In this document: in pieces, positions 45,401 to 54,525 of the stretch
How the letters are laid out: every line of letters begins with the position of its first letter
Numbering within the stretch: position 1 is the stretch's first letter
Origin: Candidatus Poseidoniaceae archaeon
Lineage (GTDB): Archaea > Thermoplasmatota > Poseidoniia > Poseidoniales > Poseidoniaceae
NCBI GenBank assembly: GCA_949372655.1
Contig: CASIAI010000009.1
Coordinates: forward strand, 1 to 64,000
Length of the DNA stretch: 64,000 bases
Direction of reading: 5' to 3'
The notes under the pieces: model-generated
Databases searched by the model: none
Told to the model about the DNA's origin: nothing
The model's input: only the letters and a program-made list of their open reading frames with translations
Program-made: the position numbers and the translations under genes

Positions 45401-46075
45401 GTGGGTCGAAGACGTGAAGAAAAAGTAGACGTTGAAGAACTAGCCCGTCTAGAGAATCCTGAAGATGGTTCATCAGGAAAGATCCGTGTCAAAATGCCAA
45501 ATCGCAAAATAAACGAAATGTTTGCTTTAGCAGAGCAGATACTCGGTGGTCGAAGAGTTACTATTCTATGTGAAGATGGTGAGACTAGATTAGCAAGAAT
45601 TCCTGGCAAGATGAGAAGAAGACAATGGGTTAGAGAAGGTGACCTGATTATTGTTTGGCCTTGGGATTTTCAAGATGCTAAAGCCGATGTTAAGCACCGT
45701 TATACTAAGACTCAAGCAATGTATTTATCGCGTAAAGGTGTTCTACCTGATGATGTAGATGTCTTTGGAATGAATGTTTCACATGACGATGATGATGAAC
45801 ATGATGACCTATTTGGTACAGTTGATGATGATGAAGATGACTTGTTCGGCGAAGCTGATACTCCTGACGAAGGTGATGATGATTTATTTGGTGATGATAG
45901 TGATGATTCAACCTCTGAAGAAGAAGTTTCAGAAGACAAGGCTGAAGTTTCAGAAGATAAGGCTGAAGAGCCTGAAGAAGAATTTGAGGCAGTCGAGCAA
46001 TATCCTAGTACTGAAGAAGAAGGCGATGATGGTGATGAAGATGAAGACATTGACATCGATTCATTATTTGGTTAA
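45401..46075 (+). CDS. eif1A: Translation initiation factor 1A with long acidic tail
   Basis: aIF1A binds the A site of the small ribosomal subunit during start selection. The OB-fold core is clear: basic N terminus, FALAEQILGGRRVTILCEDG, RIPGKMRRRQWVREGDLIIV. Archaeal forms usually end after about 100 residues. This one continues to 224 with a highly acidic tail bearing three DDLFG units and the terminal DIDIDSLFG. In eukaryotic eIF1A the acidic C terminus ends in DIDDI and binds eIF5B, so the resemblance is notable. A GTG at 45401 starts it. It is followed closely by rio1, a common archaeal pairing. Confidence 0.92.
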   Translation: MGRRREEKVDVEELARLENPEDGSSGKIRVKMPNRKINEMFALAEQILGGRRVTILCEDGETRLARIPGKMRRRQWVREGDLIIVWPWDFQDAKADVKHRYTKTQAMYLSRKGVLPDDVDVFGMNVSHDDDDEHDDLFGTVDDDEDDLFGEADTPDEGDDDLFGDDSDDSTSEEEVSEDKAEVSEDKAEEPEEEFEAVEQYPSTEEEGDDGDEDEDIDIDSLFG

Positions 46076-46101
46076 GATAAATTGACCTTATGGGTGGTCA
46101 A

Positions 46102-47088
46102 ATGAAAGATTTAGATGATGACTGGGATGAACTTGCCATCAACAAGAATCGCCGACGTCTTAAGAAGTCAAACTACAAGAGTTCAGAGCATCAGAAAGAT
46201 GCTGAGTTTTCTCGCTTTGAAGAAAATAAATTCATACGAACTCTAGAGAATACCTCTGGGAAATATTCTTGGATGAAGGAAAAGCGATACAAAACAATGT
46301 TTAGAAAAATCGAAGATAAAATCGAAGGCGCTATGGGTAAAGGCACTTTTGAGTGGGTTGACCGTAGAGTTTTTGACCAAGTTTTCGATAGATTAACCTT
46401 GATGTCTTTGTACAAACTTATGACAAATGGAGTTCTTGATACTCTTGATTTCCCTGTGGCTAGAGGGAAAGAGGCTCACGTATTTCATGGCACAGATGTC
46501 GATGGAAATCCATTAGCAGTGAAGATATTCCATACCTCTAACGCAGTTTTCAAGAACCTTATGCAGTATATCGAAGGTGACCCAAGGTTTACTGGATTGA
46601 GGCGCAGACATCGAGATTTAGTCGATATATGGGTTCGTAAAGAACAGAGAAACTTGACACGTTTAGCAAAGTGGGGCCTTAGAGTGCCAAGACCGTTAGG
46701 ATTACACAAGAATGTTCTAGTAATGGAGTATTTGGGTGATAAAACCTCACCATTTCCGAAACTTCGAGAAGTGAAGGTTGAAGACCCACAACCTGTTTAT
46801 GATGAGTTACTGGAATTTTTGGCGGTAGCATGGCAGAAAGCTAATTTGGTACATGGAGATTTTTCCCCTTACAATATTTTGTGGAATAATGAAAATAAGC
46901 CAGTGGTAATAGATGTAGGTCAAGCAGTAATACAATCACATCCAAAGGCACAAGATTTCCTTGTTAGAGATGTCACTAGATTGGTCCAATGGGGACAAAA
47001 AAACAACTTAGAAGTGGATTTGGCTGAAGCGATTTATGAGGTGCTCAATATGGACTTAAGCCACATAAAAGAAATTGCGATCGATTAA
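46102..47088 (+). CDS. rio1: RIO-type protein kinase Rio1
   Basis: Rio1 is an atypical kinase/ATPase needed for late maturation of the small ribosomal subunit. The product has the modified P-loop RGKEAHVFHG, the ATP-anchoring Lys in AVKIFHTS, the catalytic loop LVHGDFSPYNIL and the metal-binding VIDVGQAV. The first hundred residues form the RIO-specific N-terminal helical region. I prefer ATG 46102, with GGTGGT five bases upstream, over the ATG at 46090. It follows the aIF1A gene and faces the KH-protein gene with a two-base gap. Confidence 0.95.
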   Translation: MKDLDDDWDELAINKNRRRLKKSNYKSSEHQKDAEFSRFEENKFIRTLENTSGKYSWMKEKRYKTMFRKIEDKIEGAMGKGTFEWVDRRVFDQVFDRLTLMSLYKLMTNGVLDTLDFPVARGKEAHVFHGTDVDGNPLAVKIFHTSNAVFKNLMQYIEGDPRFTGLRRRHRDLVDIWVRKEQRNLTRLAKWGLRVPRPLGLHKNVLVMEYLGDKTSPFPKLREVKVEDPQPVYDELLEFLAVAWQKANLVHGDFSPYNILWNNENKPVVIDVGQAVIQSHPKAQDFLVRDVTRLVQWGQKNNLEVDLAEAIYEVLNMDLSHIKEIAID

Positions 47089-47090
47089 AA

Positions 47091-47834
47091 TCACTCTTCT
47101 TCCCAACTTACTACTTCATCTTCTGAGAGTTCCATCATTTCTTCGACAGCCTCTTCATCCTTAGGGTCTACTTGTGATGCCCTCATTCTTCGAGAGCGTC
47201 TATCACTAATTTCTGCTAGCCCAGGTACTAAGTTTTCAAACCCAACATTTGTTGCTGGGTCATCCTTGAGTTGGATTGAATCAAGAGAACGATTTGACAG
47301 TTTTGTTCTTCTTCTATCCTTTTCTAAATAGTTTAGAACAGAACCATGTTCCGAGCCACCTGCAAGCATTTCAATTGCCTGTTGAGCAGCAAAAAGCCCT
47401 TCCTCTTCACCAATAATAACTACAGTAGATTTGTAGATTGTAATTTCAGTATCGGTTAGATTTTCGATTAACTTTCTAATTTTCCCTTGGCTACCAATAA
47501 TCCTCGACCTTATTCTACGTTGTTGATTGGAGCGTTTACCAACGAAGTCTCTTAGGTCGACCATTTCGAAGAAATGTTGTTCTTCAAATAACCTTAATGC
47601 TGCCTTAGGAGCCATTCCTCTTCCGATAGCCTTGATTACATTTGGTAACTTCATTGCTTTGACTGGGTCGTAAGAACCGGCTTCTCCCCAAACAACTTCG
47701 ACTTCTCCATTATCTGAATCAATATTCAGTTCTCTACAGCCAGCTGAGTTTCTCAAAGCCCTTGCAGTTACTCCCTTAGCCCCGATTAAGACAGCAATCC
47801 TGTCTTTTGGAACCTTAGGCAGTGCTTGGCGCAT
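47091..47834 (-). CDS. KH-domain protein, Dim2/Pno1/Krr1-type
   Basis: This protein has two KH domains: VPKDRIAVLIGAKGVTARAL with a GAKG loop near the N terminus, and IRSRIIGSQGKIRKLIENLT with a GSQG loop further on. That is the layout of archaeal Dim2p, which binds the 3' end of 16S rRNA and contacts initiation factor 2, and of eukaryotic Pno1. I start at the ATG at 47834, preceded by a GGGTGGCAGG stretch, because the longer frame to 47897 would run into the upstream gene. The tail is acidic (EEAVEEMMELSEDEVVSWEEE). Its neighbours rio1 and aIF1A act in the same process, though this gene is on the opposite strand. Confidence 0.9.
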   Translation of the reverse strand: MRQALPKVPKDRIAVLIGAKGVTARALRNSAGCRELNIDSDNGEVEVVWGEAGSYDPVKAMKLPNVIKAIGRGMAPKAALRLFEEQHFFEMVDLRDFVGKRSNQQRRIRSRIIGSQGKIRKLIENLTDTEITIYKSTVVIIGEEEGLFAAQQAIEMLAGGSEHGSVLNYLEKDRRRTKLSNRSLDSIQLKDDPATNVGFENLVPGLAEISDRRSRRMRASQVDPKDEEAVEEMMELSEDEVVSWEEE

Positions 47835-47859
47835 AAACCGTCCTGCCACCCTTCTCTTT

Positions 47860-49704
47860 TCAATCCCTTGGCCTATTACTGATGAAGGAAATAGCAAAAG
47901 ATGTGATTAGAATTAGTAGTATGGAAGGTGCAAATGAGGGTGCGTCAATTATACTACTAATTGTAGCACCAGTAACTACCATGTGGTTCTTATTATTTGA
48001 CTCATCAAATTCATCTATCACATTATTTGGGTCGATTACTAATCGTAGATCGAATTGTCCAGAATCAGGAACAGTATAGTTCCAGATTAGTAATTCACTT
48101 GAATCAGTTAGAATTCCAGAGTTTAAATTTCGAGTTTCTAAAACAGTCCAAGCAACTGCAGAAGTTCTGTCAGCAGGTGCAGACTCAAGCCTTACCGTAA
48201 CACTACCACCATAGCCCTCACTCGACTCAAGAAGACTCGTGATTGTCACATTACCAGTACTATCTCCCGGTTTCACAATCAATCTATCTAAGTTGGTTTC
48301 ACTGGTATTCCAATGTAAATCTAGACTAGGGAGTACTTGGTATGAAGCGGGAGAGGTTGTAATCGAATTACCCGCAAGGTCAACAACATGCGCTCTTAAC
48401 ATCAAGTATTGTCTAGATTTTGTCGACCAACTTGATTGAGCCACTAGACCCGATAGACCTGTGGTCGAGATTTGTTGCCAACTTCCTGACAAGTCAGGGG
48501 TCTGACCCACGCCATTCGAGTCAAACCCATACTCGATATAGGATGCAGTAGAATCGATTCCCGAGGTTGAGTCAAAGGCTGAGAATTCTACAGGTAATAT
48601 ACTGATTCTATCAGTCGTAATCTGTTCAATAACCCAACCAATTTCTTCAGGGTTAGTAGTATCTATTTGGATATTCAATTGTGTCGCTTGACCAATATTA
48701 CCTACTTTATCCACTGAGCGAACAGATACAGAGTTAGACCCTTCTGGTAGTGTAATTTGATAACTATCGCTAGTTGTTGAAACCCATATTATTCCATCAG
48801 TACTTATCTCACTGTAATCTAAACCACTTCCTTGTCCATCATCTGCTGATGTTACAAGACCAGAGATAGTTACTGTCGACGAGTCATACCACCCGGACCC
48901 ATCTCCTACGGTAATTGTACCAAGGCTTGGTCCGGTTCTATCGATGCCAATGAAGATAGTTTCAGTAGCAGTAAGTCCTGAATTATCATAAACAGTAATT
49001 CGGGGATTCCAACTACCCTCTTCCATATTACCTGAAGCCCAGTCCCAACCATAGGAAATAGAACTAGGTCCATCATTTGGTGGTGTACTTGGCCCAGGAA
49101 CATTGACTAGACTTGCACGTAATAAATCATCATCATTTACTCCCCATCTAAATTCTAGAGTCCCAGTTGAATCGATATTGAACCATGCTCTATCATTAGC
49201 CGAATCCCCAGTTCCAATTACAGGATTTAGTACGGTAAAAATTGTAATTTCTGGAACTTGATTATCGATGGTAAAGGAATCGGAAATTTGTATGACATCT
49301 TCTTGATTTGTTGAGTCATAAGCGGTTGCTCTAAGGCTATATGTTCCGTTAGTATAACTGGTTGAGTCGAGATATGTCAACCATGGAGAAGATGTTAGAT
49401 TAGTTACAGTAGTCCAAGAAGTACCATCAGAAATCTCTACCAATACAGAAGATACTGTGGCGGTTCCCCCTAGTGCTAAAGAAACTGTATACAGGCCAGT
49501 AATACTCTGCCCAGATGTTGGCCCATTAGAATAGGAAATAGTCACATCAGAGTTAGAAAAAGAGGTTCGATTTTGCTCTAATTCTAAAGAACTTTCAGGT
49601 TCGAAATTTAGGTTGGCGAACATCGAGGATACTAGAATCAGTCCAAGGACTAGAGCCACTCCCCCCCTTCGCATGACAGTAAGAGGTTCGGGGTTATCCT
49701 TCAA
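47860..49704 (-). CDS. Surface protein with Ig-like/CARDB repeats and C-terminal TM
   Basis: This is a 614-residue exported protein. A basic MRRGG leads into a hydrophobic signal helix, followed by several Ig-like domains with repeated themes: TGLYTVSLALGG, NGTYSLRATAYDS, a VDKVGNIGQATQLNIQIDTTNP segment, then a CARDB-like unit (LDRLIVKPGDSTGNVTITSL to VIDEFDESNNKNHMVV). A final TM helix (ILLILITSFAISFIS) ends in RPRD. It has no cytosolic tail, unlike the zinc-finger-bearing surface proteins nearby. The start may be TTG 49704, with GGGGAG upstream, or ATG 49674. It is divergent from the gene at 49819. Confidence 0.7.
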   Translation of the reverse strand: MKDNPEPLTVMRRGGVALVLGLILVSSMFANLNFEPESSLELEQNRTSFSNSDVTISYSNGPTSGQSITGLYTVSLALGGTATVSSVLVEISDGTSWTTVTNLTSSPWLTYLDSTSYTNGTYSLRATAYDSTNQEDVIQISDSFTIDNQVPEITIFTVLNPVIGTGDSANDRAWFNIDSTGTLEFRWGVNDDDLLRASLVNVPGPSTPPNDGPSSISYGWDWASGNMEEGSWNPRITVYDNSGLTATETIFIGIDRTGPSLGTITVGDGSGWYDSSTVTISGLVTSADDGQGSGLDYSEISTDGIIWVSTTSDSYQITLPEGSNSVSVRSVDKVGNIGQATQLNIQIDTTNPEEIGWVIEQITTDRISILPVEFSAFDSTSGIDSTASYIEYGFDSNGVGQTPDLSGSWQQISTTGLSGLVAQSSWSTKSRQYLMLRAHVVDLAGNSITTSPASYQVLPSLDLHWNTSETNLDRLIVKPGDSTGNVTITSLLESSEGYGGSVTVRLESAPADRTSAVAWTVLETRNLNSGILTDSSELLIWNYTVPDSGQFDLRLVIDPNNVIDEFDESNNKNHMVVTGATISSIIDAPSFAPSILLILITSFAISFISNRPRD

Positions 49705-49818
49705 TGCTCCCCTTGTAAATCAGTATTTTCAATAAATTAGTCGATTTTTGCCAACTGCGGTATATTGAAATTAGGTCTTTGAAGGGCTAAATTACACCTT
49801 GTTTAGAGATGGGTTCAA

Positions 49819-52617
49819 GTGCTTTGCAATATGTCGATGTTGTATATGGCAGGTAAGTGGCAAGTCATCATTGGTGTGATGATTCTTAGTATTGCAATAC
49901 TCCCTGCAAATATTGCAGCATACAATAGTGGTGGAATTGAAGCATCAGAAGCACAGGTCGCTCTCAGTCCTTCGACAGGACTGACTCAAGGAGATTCAGT
50001 GACCATTTATCTCACTCTGTCCAACACTTTACAATCTGATGCTTTTGATGTAGAATTTGCTTTCTACATGAATGACTACACCTCAAGTCAACAGTTATTG
50101 AAGAGTGTAGTTGATATTTATGCCCAAGAAACTGAAACAGTTTCCATAACTTGGGATGGGTTACAAGAATCGGATAGTCGTGTCTGGATAGTATTCGAAT
50201 ATGGTGGTAATGAACAATCATTCTTCATTGATTTTGAAGTTGCAGGTCTTCCAAATCTTAGAGTTATGCAATCTGACCTTTCTCCTTCTAGCGGTATTAA
50301 TTCTGGAGATTCAGTTCAGTTATCGACATTAGTCAAAAATACAGGTTCTGAGCCCGCAGTTGCTAGCACCTTGAAAATAGATTTACCATCTTCCTTAGCC
50401 GATGAAGAGGTCACGATATCACCTCTTACTCCAGGGCAAGAGGAATGGTTTAACACCACATTTATAGCCCCTTCAAGCGGAACTTATTCGATTTATGTGA
50501 CTCCAGATTATCATGATGATGTTATCGAAGCATCTGAAAATAATAAGGTGAAAACCGTATCTCTAATAGTCGATCCAAGAATGGATGTATATCATCTAGA
50601 AAACATTACTATCACGGATACAGAAGGTTCATTGCAAGGTCCATGGACAATATCTGGAAAACTGGCTAGAACTGGAGGAACCGGCACTACAACTGTTCCT
50701 ATGTGGATAGAAGTTGCAACCGGTACTGGCGGAATTGTTACAGCAGAACCATTTGATGTGATTTTGGATGGAACTGGCTATGCTGAACAATCCTGGTCGA
50801 CAATTATGACGTCAAACACAGTCGTTTCATTACCTGCAGGAGGATACCTTTTGACTGCCCAAATAGATCCTTTTAACGACCCGAGCTTCTTACAAGAGTC
50901 TAAGTCAAACGACCGTTCAAGCGCTCTCTTGACAATAATGGAAGTACCGGATGTATTTGTCGATGCTATTGCTCGTCCTTCATCTCCCGAAGTAAATTCT
51001 GGAGAGAGAGTTATTTGGGAGGTCACAGTGCAAAATACTGGCGGAGTCGCTGTTAGCGGTAAATTAGAGTATCAATTTGAGGGATTTACTGACCTTTCAA
51101 CCCGTATCGATTTAACCCCTGGTGAGTCATTCACTTGGTTTAGTGCTCCTTTATTGACTGTATCAGGTGCCCACCAAGCCCCTTTTACAGCAGAATGGAA
51201 GCCATTTGAAGGTAGCCCGGACAGTAATTCCGATAATAATGTCGCAAAAAATAATATCACTGTGAAGGCTGATTTAAGGCTTGAATGGGCTCCGTCTTCG
51301 CTTCAGTTAATAGATTCTGACGGAGAAGAGGCATTATACCCGTTAGAAGAAGGAGAGAATTATACAATTTCTATTAACTTAACCAGCCTAGCACTTGGAG
51401 AGATCAGTTTTGATTGTTTAAATGGGAAAAATGAATTAATTTCAACTACTGAAGTAAATGTTTCAACGATTGGTCGAACCGTTAACCTTGAATGTGAATT
51501 CACTGCAATTGCTCCATTATCATCTATCCAACTCCGCCCATCTGACTCTTCAAAAGTAACTTCAACCTATACTAGACAATTTTCCACTGCTTTTTCACTT
51601 ACCGACGACTCTTCCGAACAATCCAAGTCTGGGACTATGACCTTGATTGGAGTGGGTGTATTTGTATTGATAGCCATCCTTGGGCTTGCAGTGTGGTTTA
51701 CAAGAGAATCAGAAGAAGAAGTGGAAAGAGATATTTTTGAATATTGCCCTGCTTGTGATGGAGAACTTGAAGGTGATGAGTCACGTTGTCCATATTGTTC
51801 CTTTAACCTAAACAAGGCGAGAAAACAATTCCACAACTGCCATGAATGTGGTGAGTCTGTTCCTGACTTGATGGATAACTGTCCTTATTGTGGAGTTCAA
51901 CAAGATGTATCTTCGTTCTTTGAAAGAAGAGAAAAGAAAGAGCGTAAAGTTGCAAAGGTAGAGGTTGCACTTCCCGAAATCGATGAAGATGAAATAGTCA
52001 GAGGTACTGAAAACTTTGCTGAGACTGTCAAGGAATTTGGCTATGATGAAGAACAACTTGAAGACGAGTGGGATGAGAAATTCGCTAAGGCAGAAGCAGA
52101 GATAGCTGAACTAGAACAATCCTATGAGGATGAATATTCAACTGATGGATTAACTCCTGAAGAGATTGAAGAACTCGATTCACAAGTCACTACAAAACTA
52201 CGTAGTATGAAACAATTAGAAGAGCAGTCTAATAATGTCGATGAGATGTTAGCTGCCAAAGGTAATTTAATTTCTCACAAAGATGATGGAAGTGAACTAT
52301 CTGCCAGTGATGCAGAAATTAGAGGTAGGTTGTACGAAATTACCGGAGAAAAAGGAATTATGCCAGGTGATGAAGTCAAAGTTGGAATGAATCTTTCAGA
52401 TGCAGCATTAGCTGGAAATGAAATTGAGGAAACAAGTAGTGACTTTACCTTCGATGACGATCAGCCAATCGCAAAATTAGAGGATAAAGATGAACTAAGC
52501 TCTAAGAGGCATCAACCAAAGCGACGTGAGAAGAAGACTGCTGAGTGTGGTGCTTGTGCAGCCCAAATCCCAATCATGGCCAAGGAGTGCCCTGTTTGTG
52601 GTGCTGAATTTGAATGA
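49819..52617 (+). CDS. CARDB-repeat surface protein with TM helix and three cytosolic zinc ribbons
   Basis: This 932-residue protein has a signal helix, then four or so CARDB-type Ig domains (LRVMQSDLSPSSGINSGD, DVFVDAIARPSSPEVNSGE). These are domains that often bind or space other surface modules. A TM helix (GTMTLIGVGVFVLIAILGLAVWF, near residue 625) leads to a cytosolic part of about 290 residues: two adjacent zinc ribbons (CPACDGELEGDESRCPYC and CHECGESVPDLMDNCPYC), a long acidic coiled-coil, and a third ribbon at the very C terminus (CGACAAQIPIMAKECPVC). Nothing enzymatic is visible. The arrangement suggests a membrane-spanning scaffold that can bind partners or nucleic acid inside the cell. 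Start may be GTG 49819 or ATG 49831. Confidence 0.72.
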   Translation: MLCNMSMLYMAGKWQVIIGVMILSIAILPANIAAYNSGGIEASEAQVALSPSTGLTQGDSVTIYLTLSNTLQSDAFDVEFAFYMNDYTSSQQLLKSVVDIYAQETETVSITWDGLQESDSRVWIVFEYGGNEQSFFIDFEVAGLPNLRVMQSDLSPSSGINSGDSVQLSTLVKNTGSEPAVASTLKIDLPSSLADEEVTISPLTPGQEEWFNTTFIAPSSGTYSIYVTPDYHDDVIEASENNKVKTVSLIVDPRMDVYHLENITITDTEGSLQGPWTISGKLARTGGTGTTTVPMWIEVATGTGGIVTAEPFDVILDGTGYAEQSWSTIMTSNTVVSLPAGGYLLTAQIDPFNDPSFLQESKSNDRSSALLTIMEVPDVFVDAIARPSSPEVNSGERVIWEVTVQNTGGVAVSGKLEYQFEGFTDLSTRIDLTPGESFTWFSAPLLTVSGAHQAPFTAEWKPFEGSPDSNSDNNVAKNNITVKADLRLEWAPSSLQLIDSDGEEALYPLEEGENYTISINLTSLALGEISFDCLNGKNELISTTEVNVSTIGRTVNLECEFTAIAPLSSIQLRPSDSSKVTSTYTRQFSTAFSLTDDSSEQSKSGTMTLIGVGVFVLIAILGLAVWFTRESEEEVERDIFEYCPACDGELEGDESRCPYCSFNLNKARKQFHNCHECGESVPDLMDNCPYCGVQQDVSSFFERREKKERKVAKVEVALPEIDEDEIVRGTENFAETVKEFGYDEEQLEDEWDEKFAKAEAEIAELEQSYEDEYSTDGLTPEEIEELDSQVTTKLRSMKQLEEQSNNVDEMLAAKGNLISHKDDGSELSASDAEIRGRLYEITGEKGIMPGDEVKVGMNLSDAALAGNEIEETSSDFTFDDDQPIAKLEDKDELSSKRHQPKRREKKTAECGACAAQIPIMAKECPVCGAEFE

Positions 52618-52764
52618 TGTCCGTCGGCTTTCATAGGGTTCGTCATTGCCATAGGCTCGGCTACCATGTGCGTCATTCGGACATAGCGCGATATGCTTTT
52701 GGCTTTCAAATCAACGCTCATTTTTGGATATAATTCATATCGAAGAATATTTTGGCAGATAGTA

Positions 52765-53328
52765 ATGAGGACAAAAATTCTTCCACTTTTTTTGATTCTA
52801 GTCTTCATGACCTCTGGTTTATCAGGTTGTATGGGGCTGATTCAAGCAAGAGAATCATTGGAAGGAATGAGAGGAGAGCCTTATAACCAACCTTATGCAG
52901 ATAAAATTGCCATGACACATACCTTTCAGACCGGTTCAGTGCTAGAACTAGTAGAGGAGTACTCCAACAGTACCTCATTCTCTATCGATGAATCTGTGCA
53001 GCGAATTGAAATATATTTCAAAGTAACAATTAGTCTTTCAGATACTTTTGCATGTTTAGAACAAGCACCAACACGTTATGTACGTCCAACTGTTACTACA
53101 GCATCTGGTGCTATTTTGTGGTCTGAAGATGTTTGTGAAGATGTCTCTCCAACTACTTATGACTTTGAACCGGCTGACTTTGACTCATTGGGTGATTTCA
53201 CTTTGGATGTAAAGGCAAGAGGTTTCGGGGAAACAACCGCAGGTTTGTTTCAAGATGACTTCATAATCATCATCAATGTCTACCACGAGTGTAGACAGTA
53301 TCCACAAGAACCTCCATGTGACAAGTAA
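52765..53328 (+). CDS. Putative lipoprotein
   Basis: This is a 187-residue protein with a lipoprotein signal: MRTKILPLFLILVFMTSGLSGC, with the lipobox LSGC. The mature part is acidic and beta-rich, with three cysteines that could pair (FACLEQAP, EDVCEDVS, HECRQYPQEPPC). No family is recognised. I use the ATG at 52765 because it starts the signal directly; the frame is open further up. It is convergent with the Cas4-like gene, whose stop lies at 53329. Confidence 0.7.
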   Translation: MRTKILPLFLILVFMTSGLSGCMGLIQARESLEGMRGEPYNQPYADKIAMTHTFQTGSVLELVEEYSNSTSFSIDESVQRIEIYFKVTISLSDTFACLEQAPTRYVRPTVTTASGAILWSEDVCEDVSPTTYDFEPADFDSLGDFTLDVKARGFGETTAGLFQDDFIIIINVYHECRQYPQEPPCDK

Positions 53329-54525
53329 TCATACTAATGATTCATTACAAGCGTATTTCCTAGAGCAATTTTGACATTTACCTTTTCGTTCATGATTCCT
53401 TTTTGCTCCACCTTCTACTGTAAGACGTTGAATTTCTTGAATTGCCGAGAATAATTCTTGTTTCGTATTTTCATCCCAGTAAATTTGATGAATATCTTCG
53501 TTTCCATATCTTAGAATTCCATATGGAGTACTTCTTTTCGTACTTGTTTCCACAAGGTGTAAGTAAGCCAATAACTGCATTTTATGAGATAGATGTGGCC
53601 TCTTAGGAATTCTACCAGTTTTTTGCTCTACAGGAATAAATTCACCATCCACAACCACTATCTGGTCAGGTCTTCCTCTTAGTCCAATATTTTCATCAAT
53701 CAATAATCCTGTACTTTCCTCATCATCAGAGTATACCACTTCAGTATCTTCCTCTAATCCAACATCTTTTCTTGCAATTTCTGCTGCATTTTCGATCAAT
53801 AAGGCCCGTTGTAATTGCCAAGATGCTGCAAGGGTCCAAAGCATTGCTAGAGTAAAAAGAATAAAACCTGCCTGAGTCCTATTTTCAGCTGCTACAAGTG
53901 CTATTGAGTGAATTCCCAGTAGAATTACGGTGAATAACAAACTTATCTCAATTTTTCCAGCTTCAAACCAACCTCCTTGGAAGTCGATATTCTCCCATTC
54001 TGATTGCATGATATCATTTTGTTGAATCAAACGATTTTTCTCTTGGCGTAAGGTTTCAGATAACCCAAGCCAACCCCTCCATGGTAGATAGATGGCTAAT
54101 ATGGTTGCGAATAGTAGAATCATACTCCATAAAGCCAAGTATCTGGCTAAATCTATTGGAGAGACAATTATATCATCAATAACTACGAATGCTATTGAGT
54201 CGATAACTAGTGCGATAATAACGGTAAACCACCAAGTCCAAATCAGTAAATGTTTTTTGAATTGAATTTGCTTATCTTGAAATTCGACAACTTTTTTGTG
54301 TATTTCTGCGTGTTTCTCTTTTCCGCTATTTATTGCTTCACCTTGGCCAGAATTACCTTGTCTGGCTAAAGACCAAGACATCGGACAATAAGCGTGTCTT
54401 TCAATGTCACTGGCGCTGATTCTAAGCGGAGAGTTTTCGGCATCTCTCCAGAACCCATCTTTACACAATTTTGCGCCATAAACGCCACTTGAGCGAGACA
54501 TAACACTACTTCCCGCCCCTCCCAT
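53329..54525 (-). CDS. Cas4/RecB-family nuclease with four inserted transmembrane helices
   Basis: The 398-residue product has the Cas4-type core split by a membrane module. N-terminal: SASDIERHAYCPMSW (Cys47) and SGKEKHAEIH (His72 and His76). C-terminal: GRPDQIV (Asp287), PVEQKTG (Glu300 and Lys302), HKMQLLAYLHLVE (Gln317) and CQNCSRKYAC (Cys384, 387, 393). This is a full PD-(D/E)XK plus four-cysteine iron-sulfur set. Between the halves lie TM helices near residues 93-117, 128-148, 192-213 and 219-241, with a coiled segment between the pairs. No CRISPR array or cas1/cas2 is nearby. It may act in DNA uptake or processing at the membrane; that is inference. The start may be ATG 54501. Confidence 0.78.
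   Translation of the reverse strand: MGGAGSSVMSRSSGVYGAKLCKDGFWRDAENSPLRISASDIERHAYCPMSWSLARQGNSGQGEAINSGKEKHAEIHKKVVEFQDKQIQFKKHLLIWTWWFTVIIALVIDSIAFVVIDDIIVSPIDLARYLALWSMILLFATILAIYLPWRGWLGLSETLRQEKNRLIQQNDIMQSEWENIDFQGGWFEAGKIEISLLFTVILLGIHSIALVAAENRTQAGFILFTLAMLWTLAASWQLQRALLIENAAEIARKDVGLEEDTEVVYSDDEESTGLLIDENIGLRGRPDQIVVVDGEFIPVEQKTGRIPKRPHLSHKMQLLAYLHLVETSTKRSTPYGILRYGNEDIHQIYWDENTKQELFSAIQEIQRLTVEGGAKRNHERKGKCQNCSRKYACNESLV

Noticed and set aside
45705-46085. Overlapping frames on both strands in the aIF1A tail
   Set aside because: They come from the low-complexity GAT/GAA repeats and read as poly-Ser or poly-His/Met.
52617-52684. Inverted repeat ATGTCCG/CGGACAT between the CARDB gene and the lipoprotein gene
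   Set aside because: The arms are only seven bases and 54 bases apart, with no supporting inner pairing; not a credible terminator or RNA.
53329-54525. CRISPR-Cas locus around the Cas4-like gene
   Set aside because: No direct-repeat array and no cas1, cas2 or effector gene is present in the window.
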